Origin: Anagrus nilaparvatae
Lineage: Eukaryota > Arthropoda > Insecta > Hymenoptera > Mymaridae
Direction: 5' to 3'
Length of the DNA stretch: 64,000 nucleotides
Assembly: GCA_022575985.1 (NCBI GenBank)
Contig: JAKSXM010000007.1
Span: forward strand, 10,604,501 to 10,668,500
The notes under the pieces are model-generated. The model made no database searches, had not been told where the DNA came from, and saw nothing but the letters and a program-made list of their open reading frames with translations. Positions 34,301 to 46,300 of the stretch are shown in pieces. How positions within the stretch are numbered: position 1 is the stretch's first letter; the number at the start of each line of letters is the position of its first letter. The translations under genes were made by a program, and so were the position numbers.

Positions 34301-37300
34301 CTAAATTTAGTAAATTTACGATTATTTTCGAAAATTTTCTATTTTTTTTGTGAATATAAGAAAGTTACTTTTTACAGAGTATAATTTGCAATGCCAAAAG
34401 CTTGTGATAGTTAGGTGTATACTGTTGTGTTTTATTGTTGGATATTGCAAAAATATGTTTATAAACATATAAGGGGTCTTGCATAAATGACGTCCAGAGT
34501 TTGGGGGTAGGTAGGTTCATCTTAAAACGTGACAATTCGGACAAAGGGGAAGGTACGATAAATGATGAATCAGACGTCCCTGAATTTTTTTTTTATGAAA
34601 AATTTTTTTTTTTTAATTTACAGTTAATCAATAATAAAGAAGCTACGGTTATATTAAAACCTTACGTAAACAGAAAGAAAGAAATAAAGAAAAAAAATTT
34701 CTCAAAATTTATTGCAATAAAAATTTTTTTTTTCTTTTATATCTTAATTTTTTTTATTATGGATAATAAAAAAGATCAATTGAAAAAATTACAATATTCC
34801 GAAATTAAACATTTTAATATGCTTATGGAAATATAATACATCATAAAAAAACCTTTTTTTTTATATCAAGTATTTTTAAATTCAAAATAAACAATTACGA
34901 AATAAAAATTCTTGCTCTTTATAAAACTTCTTTTTTCTTTGAATTTTGATTATGTACACTATTTTTTCTTGGGGTCAAATATTTTTAATTTATAATTATA
35001 TTTTTATTACTATACATAGAATTAACAAATATAGTTTTAAAATTTTATTATACTTTATATATACATATGGGTATATATATAATTCAGATTTCTATTTAAA
35101 TCATAAAATTTTTTTTTAACTTACAAAACTTATAAAATAATACTGTAATATTGGAAGGAAAACATATTTTTGAATCTCCAAATAAAGTTAGTTAATATCC
35201 AATCTTTGTCGTGAAATGTATTAATGTATTAATTTTTAATTACGTTTTGCTAAATAAAAATATAAAAATGTCTACTTTAAAAGATACACTTTATAAAAAT
35301 TTGAGTGAAGTGATAAGGGATACAACGGGTCATAAAAATAAAAACATTAAAGATTGGCAAAAAAGAACAAATGAAATCTGGAAAGAATTAAAAAGTAAGT
35401 CTACTAGTGATAAAGAACTGCATGATCTTACTCATGCAGAAATAAATAAACTTAAGCAAGAGCATACAAAGAGAAAAGCTACATTTTTCAATTACTTTTT
35501 GCAGGTATAAGTTACTCCACATATCTAAATTTTTTAGCCCTACTACTATATTAGGGGCGTTCAAAAAAATTAACATATCGAATTTTTAGCTGGGTAATCG
35601 AAAGTTATTTTGAAAAAAATTCAAATTTTTCGTTTTAAACGGAAAATTTCTTTTTTAAACTGTCAAAATGGTTACCTATTGGTATTTTCTTATAAAATTA
35701 CCTTATATAAAGTACCCTGAACTATATTTTTACACCAATTTAAAATTTCGCATAGAAAATTCTTTATTATAAAAATGGTTTTTTAAGGTTTTGAACATAT
35801 TTTCATTTATTTTTATTTTCCCGAAATTTTAACTTTTTTTACCATACTCGACGAGAAACTACTTTTTTATCATCAAAAAAGTGAAAAAATATCATAGGAA
35901 AAAATAGGATACATTTTTGGACATTATATTACAGCAACCCTAAATTTTACTATATTTTTCGTTTATTTTACGTAATTTTTAATGCATATGACATATTTGT
36001 TATTTTTTTTTTCATTTGTAGTCTAGAAATGATAATTATTTTTTATATTTATTATAATGATAGTTTTAGGTAATATAATTAAATTAAGTAAATTTAAATG
36101 AAGTGAGAGTAATACAGATAGTCGGGACTTCTAAACTTTTTTTTAAAATTTTTTTCTAACATTTTTTTTCTGAAATTACTACCAAAAATAGGACACCAGT
36201 CCAATTTTTCAGCCTTCTAGAGCGAAATCTCGATTTTCGGTAGCTAAACCCTAAAACCCTAAAAAACCGTTTTTATAACAACGAATTTTCTATGCAAAAG
36301 TTTAAATTGGTGTAAAAATATAGTTCAGGGTACTTTATACAAAGTAACTTTATAAGAAAATACCAATAGTAAGGTAATAATTTTGACAGTTAAAAAAAAA
36401 AAATTTTCCATTTATAATGTAAAATTTCAATTTTTTTTTCAAAATAACTTAGCCCATTAACGACCAACCGACAATCCCTGGACAGTCTATTTTTATATGA
36501 AAAAATTGAAATTTTAGGCCAAAAATGGTACCTAGTGGGTATTTAAGGCTGCTCTTCCCGAATCTGAAGTCCGTTTACACGTACTACCCCTCGGGGGTGC
36601 GATATTAACCCCCAAAGTGGGATATGTTTTAAATGAATTTTTGAACTTTCTTTATAATATTATTTAGCTAATATAAACAGTTGATTATTATAAAAAATTA
36701 TTGTTAGAACCTTTAAAAACCTCAAAAAATAAAAGAAAAATATTTTTACCTGTTTTACCCCTTGGGGGGCACATTATGGGGGCTTGGGGGATGGACTTTT
36801 TATATACTTGAATAAATTGAAATTTTTACCTAAAAATGATGTGTAAAAGGTATTTTAGACTGCTCTTTCCGAATCTGAAGCCTGTTTTCACGTACTACCC
36901 CTCAGGATTACGATATCAACCCCTAAAATGGGGTAAATTGTAAATATACGTTTATTGTTTTAAAATTATTAAAATTACGCAAAAAAATGTTAATATTTCT
37001 CTATAAAAATTTAGGCACCTTATTTTTTCAACAAATGAAAACTTTTTTTCGATTACCCATCTAAAAATTCGATATGATTTTTTTGAATACCCCTACTACT
37101 ATATGTATGCATAAATTAATATTTTTTAAAATTTATAATTATTTTTTAATCCAGGCCTCGAACAAAAAAGATACATCAGATACCCTTGTTTCTATGGAAT
37201 CAGCATCCATTTCTAGTAGTAATTCAAAAAAAGTTGATTCAAGTTCTTTAGAAAATACCGATTTCAAAAATTTAGAAAAAGCTGCATCAAGCTCTTCAGA

Positions 37301-40300
37301 AAATAATATAAATACTGAGCCTCATAGAAAGTTTGTCGAGTGCGAGCTTGAGGGTCAGAAAAAAAGGCAAGCACCTGCACAAGTAAAATCTAAAAAGATT
37401 ATTCAAGAATTGGAAAATAATTTTTTAAATATAAAAGCTATTGAAAATACTCCAATTTTCACTTCTGAAACTGCAAAATTAAAAATTAAAATAGAAAAAG
37501 AATTAAGCAGTGAAAAATTAAATCTTAAAAAGCTTGAAATGGATCAAGAAAGACAAAAAAGGGTTAGAGAATCCAGAAAACGAAAGCTTCAAGAAATAAG
37601 TAAAACAAGTACAGAAGCGGCTAAAATTTTAAATCTAAGAGAAGTGTGCGGCAGACCGCGTATTGAGGTTGATCAACCTGAGCTTTTGAAAACAATTATT
37701 GAAATTGCTTCTCGAGGATGTGGAGCAGATCCTCGTCGGCAAACAAATATTTCACGTTCTTGTCAAACTTTAAGAGAATTAAAAATAGAATTAGAAAAAA
37801 ATAAAATTTTTTTGAGCGAAAGTGCTTTATACTTAAGATTAATAACTCAGCTTGAAAATACAAAACAAGGCAAGCGTCATGTAAAAACGGTACCCGTAAA
37901 ACTTATTAAGGCGCAGACTAGTGAGCACAAAGCTCATAGTGACACGAGTTTTTGCATTGCTTCAATTCAAGCACTAGACTGTTTGGCTTCTTACTTAGGA
38001 CCTCAACAAGTCTTTTATTTATCGCAGGATGATAAGGCTAGAATACCACTTGGAATTACTGCAGCCAATAAACAATCTGCCATGCTCATGCACGTAGAGT
38101 ATAGAGTTACTTTACCTGACCACGATTGGGTTAAGGCCGAACGACATAAGTTAATACCAAGCGTTTATGCTGCTATTACAATAAAACCTTTTGGATTAGG
38201 AGATACAAGCTACGTAACTTATTCTGGGCCCACAATTATAAGAGTAAGAAGTGGAAAACACGACGCTTCTACAGCAAAAAGTCATTTTGCAGATTTTCAA
38301 TATCTTATGGAGCATGATAATTTTAACTCCCATTGCAAAACAGACGATAATCTCACTAAGCCAGTCATAATTGTTTGCACAGATGGAGGTCCAGATGAAA
38401 ATCCACGATATGAAGGTGTAATCAAATTCGCGATTGAAAATTTTAAAAAATACAATTCTGATGCCTTTTTTGTGGTTACGAATGCTCCTGGCAGAAGTGC
38501 CTTTAACAGGTAAAAAAAAATTTTAAAGTCAATTAAATTTTTTAAATATTTTATTAAAAATTTATTGATAAATTATTTTTTTGCAGGGTAGAGCGAAGAA
38601 TGGCTCCCTTAAGTCATGAGTTGTCTGGAGTAGTTCTTGAACATGAACATTATGGTTCCCATCTGGATAGTGCAGGTAAAACCGTTGACATTGAACTTGA
38701 AAAAAAAAACTTTAAACACGCAGGAGAAGTTCTTTGCGACTTATGGAATGAGATGCAAATCGATAAGTTCCCAGTGCACTGTTCATATATTGATCCTGAT
38801 ACTAACTACAACGATAAAGTTAGTGAAATTGATCATTTATGGTTTGCTAAGCACGTGCAGTCATCCCAATATTTATTGCAAATTGTCAAATGTGATGATG
38901 AAAACTGTTGTGGAAATTTTCGCAGTAATATTAAAAATTTGTTACCAGACAGATTCTTGCCACCTCCTATTAGAGTAAAGCAATCTGAAAAAGGCCATTT
39001 AGAAGCAGTGACTACACGCAGTAAAACTGGAAAATTTTTACCTCTTTTTACACAATTGTCTACAAAGGTTCCTCTTCTTACACCGGGAATCATTAAGGTA
39101 TCTTTTGAAAATTTGTAAAACAATTTATATATCTTATATATATATATATAACAATTATTTGTTTTTAGGTACCTTATGATTTTCATTGTCCATCTATTCA
39201 GTCAAAACTAAATGATCGACTATGTAATGTATGTGGACAGTATTTTTCATCAAAAAAACAATTAGCAGGTCACCAAAAAAAAATTCATGAAAAAACTGAA
39301 ATAAACATGGTGTGCAGAAGAACTTGTCCAATAAATATTTTTAAAATATCGCGAAAATGAAGCACTATGCATATTGAAAAATGACGATGAAGAAGAATCC
39401 TTAGAATGGATAAATATTGAAGATCTTACAGATGAAGTTTTAAAACCAAATTCTACAATAGATTTTGAAAATGAAAATGCTTGGCCAGTTATAGAAAATT
39501 TAAATGACTGGCTATCAGGTCCATGGGAAAATTTATAATTAAAATGTGCCTACATAAATATTTTGCACTTTTTGTATGCTAAAAATATTGTTAGTGATAG
39601 TGATGTTAATAATTAACATACTATAATGAAGGACATTTATATAATTTTTTCATGAATATAATTATTTACTTTAGTAATTTAATAATTAGATAAAAAAAAT
39701 ACGGTTTATTTTAACAAATTTAATGTATTCATATAGTTTCCAAAGAATGTATATTAAATTAACCAAAAATAAGGTAAAATTTAAATTAACAGTGTAAAAA
39801 TTTTATTTTGAACAAAAATTAAATACATATCATCACAATAGCCTATTCATAATCTTTCTAGCTTATAAAATAGTAATTTTCGTGGTCTAGTATATTAAAA
39901 ACGTTCTTTTATTTTATTTGATATTAAAAAAAAAATCAAAGAAAATTTACAATTTTTTTAAAAAAATTCGTTTATTTTTTTTCTAGGGGGGTGATAAAAT
40001 AAATTTGTGACGTCCAAAAGGGGGGGGGGGTCCAATATTTATGTGACAAATCAGACAAGGGGTAGGGGGGTATCAAAAACCTTTAAAAAATCGTGGACGT
40101 CATTTATGCAAGACCCCTAAACATATTATAAAAGTATACTGATCAATTTCTTATTCTTCGCTGAAATTTGTTTTATGATAATCGAATTTTAATTTTATGG
40201 TACTTTATTTTGAAGTAGAGCAAGATATTATATAGTACAGTAAAAATGCGCATATTTGGGAATTATCAATTAGCAAACCTAACAAACATAAAATTTGACC

Positions 40301-43300
40301 AGCAAGTCGTTTTAAATTCAATTTAATTTTCAAGATATCTGGAGTTTCGACTCTAATTTTAAAATAAAATTCTAATAACACTGCGCAACTCAAATAGAAA
40401 AGAAAAAAATACATTTTAAGGTTAGAAATCTGAGATTTACTGACGCCATTTTTATTTTTCGAACCTAAAAACTTGAAAAATGAGCTTGCATACATATGAA
40501 CTATTCTAAATACAACTTTTTTTATGATTTAAATTTTGATAAAATAACCATAAAGAAGTAGCTGTTTTAGCAAACTTTAAAATTTCATGGAAATTTCTTT
40601 AAAAATTGCTCCAAAATCTCAAATAAAATAATTTTACCCTAGGAATTCCATTTCGTTATTAACCTCTATTATTTTAAATTATTTTATTCATAAATTTCAA
40701 AATAATATTCGTTAAAACGTTTTTATTATTTATACGTCGTAGTAAAAGATAACAAAATTTATACATATACTTAAAAAAATTTTATTATTCACAATTAATT
40801 TATTCTTTTATTTTTTATCTTTCATTCTTTCTTTTTTTATTCATAAAAAATGTATATATTTTAAGTAATTGATACAGATTATTATTATTATTAAAAATAA
40901 ATTAGAAAACAAGATAAGTTTATTTTTTGAAGGGTATATAAAATTTTAAATGTCTATTGAACAAATTTTTGTAATCGTAATAAAAATTATAAACAATATA
41001 ATGATTATTTTGAAAAAAAAAAAACTTGTAACTGGTTTGACTTATAACAGTTTTAACATAAATACTCTCTAATTAATATTATTATTATTAATCGCAATTA
41101 TTAAGTCCATTTCACCCCCTAAAAACGTCATTTTTTCACCCCCCCCCTCCCTCTCTCCTATTGCAAGGGACTTTATCAGGTAACCCTCCCTATGTACATG
41201 TTAATATCTCCATACATGAAGGATTCTATAACAACTGCGAGAACAACTGGAATGAAAAATCACGGAAATCGGTTTTCAGCTTCCAATATTGTCATCAATT
41301 TTTAGTTTCCTATAACCATTATTCGATTTTTAGCATCCATTTTCATGTTTTTGGTCATTCAAAAAAAAAATCTAATTTTTGTTAAGTAAATTATAAAAAA
41401 ATTTTTCCTTTTCGACTAGGATAGAAAATTTCCAGTGAATTTTGATTATGTAATAAAATACTCAATTTAAATTGCGCAAGCGCAAGAATTCTCATAGATT
41501 TACGACGCTAAGGCCCCATCTACAGTTGCCGTAAAAGGGGGTCGCAACCGCAAGCGTGAGCGCAACGCAATGCGCAGAAACCCATTTTGTCTTCTGCGCA
41601 ACTCGAAATACACACAATATTCTTCTACGCATTACGTTGCGCTTGCGTTTGCAGTGCACCTCGGTTTTACGGTTTCTGTAGATGGGGCCTAACTAAAATG
41701 TCTCGCCCCATCTACAAAAACCGCAAAAGGGAGTCACAACCGCAAGCGTGAGCGCAACGCAATGCACAAAAGAAGATTTTGTGTATTTGGAGTTGCGCAG
41801 GACCCAAAATTAGTTTCTGCACATTACAATGCGTTCACGCTTGCGGTTGCGACCCCTTTTTACGGCTTTTGTAGATGGAGCCTAAATTCACTGATTATTT
41901 TTTATTCTGAATTACATAATTTTGTTTTTTAACCTACTTTCACCCCAAAATAAATTTTCCATTCGCGTATCTAATTTCAATGGATTAAAAAATAATATTT
42001 CTTATATTTCTAGTTTGCCATATTTTCAAATTTTCCTCCAAGTCATGGCCAATTTAAAATCTGAGATTTGGATTCCTTGGAAAATTTTATACGATGATGG
42101 AATTTTTGGGGGTCTTTAAAAACATTTTAATAAACATCAAATTATCAGGACATAATTTAATTTTACGGGAAATTTTCTATTGAAGCCTGAAAATAAAAAT
42201 TTTTAATGAACGATTGGCAGAAAAAATAACAAAAATTCTTTTAATGAACGAAACTCAAAGTGGTCCAAGGAAGCTAAAAATTGGTGTAGAGGCTTATTTT
42301 TAGTTGTAATTTTGGTATCAAATTCATAGAACTAATTTTTGTGACAAATCAGTCCAATCTGGACCTAGCTGGCATGGAGTCCCTCACGCAAATAAATTTT
42401 TATTAATAGAAAAAAAAATCATTTGAAACTTTATATTTTTGTAAATTTTGATGGGAGAGTCTATTTTATGATTCCGTTATTTTACTGCGTTGTATGAGAG
42501 CGAGTATGAGTGTATTTCCATCGACATGGTGGGTTAATTTCGAAAAATTTTCGTCCGGGTCATTGCGTAATATAAAGCTTTGTGAAATATAAATCTAGTT
42601 TTGATAAAAAAATTTTATTTTATGTATTTTTTTGATTAAAAAACGAACTAAATTTTTGTATTTTTGTTACAAAAACAAAATATTTTCATATTAACTTATA
42701 TCTAAATAAAATCGATTTCAAGAATATTACTTGAAAATTTATGTTGTTGTACAAAATAAATTAATGATTATTGAGATATTTTCTACGATAATTAGATTAT
42801 AGATTTGATAAATATTTACACTGTCAGGTTGCTTTGTTTGAGTTTTGCTTGAAAATTCAAACAGAAAATTAACTGCGGAATTAAAGAGAATTTTTTTCCT
42901 TAAAACTTCACTGTCAGTTTACTCTGAATTTTACTTGAATTGGTTAGAAATTTAAGCATTTTCTTAAATTTTGAAGCACTTGTATAAATTTTCAAGTAAC
43001 TGCTTTCGCTAAATTTACTTCGAATTTCAAACAAGCTTCTTGAGTCTTCAAGTAAACCCCTGAAATCATGCACTAGACAGTGTTTAATTATGTAAAATAC
43101 TATTTTATAAATAGAACACGAAGTAAAGCAAGGTATTAAAGGTATTTATTTTGCCTTTGCCCGAAAAATCTTTAAAAATTTTATATGACTTTGATAAGTC
43201 CCTGTCTTAAATTATTTTCTGTTTATTATACTTCGCTTACATTTTATCGGCTTAATTTTCATTCAAACCAAATATAAAACTTATTTTTGAAGAAATGTAA

Positions 43301-46300
43301 TATATGTGCAAAAATAAAAAAAATATTCTTTAAAAAATAGAGAATTAAGTAAAGACCCCCAAGTTCCATTTATTTTTAGAAAAAATTAATCCAGTTAATT
43401 TTGTTTCCTAAGGTTTACTACATTATTATATTTATTTAATACAAACGAATTCTAATAAAAATATTTTTTTTTAGGGGCTTACCATGTGGGATAGAACCTC
43501 CAGAAGCAATAAAAGGTTCAGGTCCAGACGGTGACAAACTTTCATCAATAGCTTCGAGGTTCAGCTATTTTCAAGACAAACGTCATGCAGCAAGTATTAT
43601 AGCATCAAAAACTGGACAACGAAAAAATAATCCATCAGTAAAAAGTAAAAATGCTAGACCGACAGTAAGATTACGCCCACGACAAGTACTTTGTAATCAT
43701 TGTAGTTCAATATGTAACGAAAATAGTGAAAATGTTGGTAGAAAAAGAAAATTAAATGAAACTAATTCACATAAAACAAATGATCAACATGTAGTAACAA
43801 GAAGAAGCGATCGTGTTACACGTCAACAAAATCCAAATAAATTACAAAGTATATCAAATGTTATAGATCATTCGGATGAAAGTTCGTCATCAAAAACAAA
43901 TTCATCTTATTCATCGTCTCATTTTAGTGGATCAACGAAATTTAGAACTATTCTATTACCTAAAGCCTCTAGCTTAAGAAATTTACGCATAGACACAGCT
44001 CGAGAAACATCTTCCACAAATTCAAGCACAGGTGAGGAATTTTTACTTCGCCTTTATTTTTATTTTTTTTTTTCTTAAATAATTATTTTTAATTAAGCTG
44101 CGAAATGCAAAATACTTTTTGTTATTTGTTACAATAAGATTAATTTCCCATCTAAATAAAATATTTTTACATCTAAACGGGTGCATTCAATATTTTTGGA
44201 CCAAATATTTAGTCTAATTTATGCAGTTGATTAGTTTTCATATTTAAAATTTTGCAGTAATACTGATTGAACCAAATTTTAAAAAACCTAATATAATATA
44301 GCAAAGGTTTAGTCAAATTAGGCTCTAAAACTGATGGTTTTTAGTTTCTTTCGAACTCACGCAATTCTTTTATATTTCAATGAAATTATGATCAGTTAAT
44401 AACATTTTAGTTTACTTATTCATTAAATGGATGTGGAAAAGAAACGAGGGACATACACTGAAAAAAAAGTTATTGTTGCAACTTCCGGAATTCTGATTAT
44501 TGCAGCCAGAATTTTTTTTTTCGTTCAAGCAATTCCAAATATTTTAAAATGTAAAGAAAATTTAAAAATATGATTTTCATTCATTTGAAATGTGAGCAAC
44601 GTGGCATGTGGGACTTTAACAAAAATTTTTTGACCAAAAATCTCGCCAAAAATTATATTAAAAAAAATTTTTTTTTTTTAGATTTTATGTCATTTGTAGC
44701 CATTTTAAAGAAAAAAAAATTCCAGTTACCCCAACTGATCCCTTAGGCTCTCATTCTCTTTCCTTATTGATTTCTGATTAGATTATTAACGAGTGGAAAA
44801 CGCCTGGGAAAACTCGAGTTTCCAGTAGTTTTTTTTTCAACTCGGGTTGTATAAATTTAAATATTCTATTATTTTTTCTATTAATCTATAAATATTCTAT
44901 TATTTTAAATATTTTTTAAACCTGAAAAGATCTTATACGCAAATGTAAAGAAAGTTAAAAAATCCAAAATTAAAAGGGTAAAATTTTGTTTTATTAGGTG
45001 ATTTTTTATTTTCTTAAGCACTCACTTAAATATTTTAGATCATTTCAAAATTCAGATTAAAATCGTGATAAAAACATTGAGAGAGTTGCTAAGTTTTAGT
45101 TTTAAAAGAAAATGAAAAATTTAAATTTAAGACAGATTTTAGTTTGACCAAAAATAAAGGATAAACCTTTAACTCATTAGGTTTTTCAAAAAAAATCTAT
45201 CGCTTATGACTCTCATTAAAATGACAATATCAGTCTGAAACTTGTTCTGGAATAAAATAACATCTTTATAAGAGTAAGCAACAAATTCATAGTCAAAATC
45301 TATGATTGCTTAGAAAATAAAATAAAACCTAAAAATTAAAAATAAACCGATAACAGTTCATAAAAACAATTTCATAAAATAAAAAAAAAACGGCTTAAAT
45401 TTTTTTTTTTTTACTATAAAAATAATCAACTCATTGATATTTTATTACTCATATCTTAAAAATAGAACGTTATTTTTTAACTATAAAATTTGAGATTGTG
45501 TAAATTTATCATCACGTATTAGTAGGTGTGTGTATATTTTTTTTAAAGCATGATAATATTTACATAAAATGTATGGAAATTCCAATTTTGACGATAAAAA
45601 ACAATTCTGTTATTTTTTTGTGAAATGATAGTATAGAATGCTAATCTAATGATTTATCTGTTGATTAAAAAAAAATTAAATAATTATAAAATTATGATTA
45701 AATTATTTATTATTTTTTTTTTACTTTAATTAATTCTTTATTTTTTAAAAAATGATTAATTGCAATGCATATGAATAGCCATCCTACTTAAAGTTATAAG
45801 CATAAAGAAAATCAATTCACTTTTGTCATTGAGATTTTTTAAATAATTATCATTTATTTATGATTAATCTTTTAAGTAATCCAAAAATGAAACACCTTAT
45901 AAAAATTTAAAAAATTTAGTTGCAGATAAACCAAAATCAAGAATAGCTTTAGTCGAAGAAGCTAGAAGTATATTCTGGAATGGACGTGACATTGAAGACG
46001 TTGAAGAAGAAGAATCAAGTAGAAGTGTTGGGCCCCCAGAAGTTGAAACAAATCCTATTACAAACTATTCTGCAACTCCTAGACGTTTAAGTACTTCTTC
46101 AGTAGAAAGTGCGAAAATACCTTGTACTGAAGATGACAAAGAAACTGTAACTGCAGCAGATACGACTGTTCGAACGCCTTCCGTAAGGATGGCTAGAAAA
46201 AAACGTTCTGTTGGATTAATGGAAGATCTTTGGGATGAAACAATTTTTGAAGATCCAGCAAGAATTACAAAAACAACACCTATTATTAAAATATCTTTTG

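Larger units (their letters stand above)
34471..40118 (+). mobile_element. 5.65-kb TIR DNA transposon of unassigned superfamily
   Basis: Inverted ends of 25 bp are identical, beginning AGGGGTCTTGCATAAATGAC (34472 onward, and complement ending at 40118). The direct repeat AAACATAT stands on both sides (34463-34470, 40119-40126), pointing to an 8-bp target duplication. Subterminal G-rich tracts (34500-34560 and 39985-40070) share GTGACAAxTCxGACAAxGGG-like motifs in inverted orientation. The element contains one four-exon gene (35268-39360) for a DDE-like transposase, and its first intron holds another insertion (35552-37095). It sits in intron 1 of the PWWP2 gene in the same orientation. An 8-bp duplication fits several superfamilies (hAT, P, others), but the protein matches none I know. 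Confidence 0.85.

Noticed and set aside
37074..38513. 479-codon frame starting at ATG 37074 as a single-exon gene
   Set aside because: The first residues are encoded by the end of the nested insertion and the intron. The exon begins at 37155 and joins an exon at 35268-35504.
38833..39186. 117-codon minus-strand frame
   Set aside because: Antisense shadow of transposase exon 3.
40205..40495. 96-codon minus-strand frame
   Set aside because: No motif or conserved pattern, intronic, chance frame.
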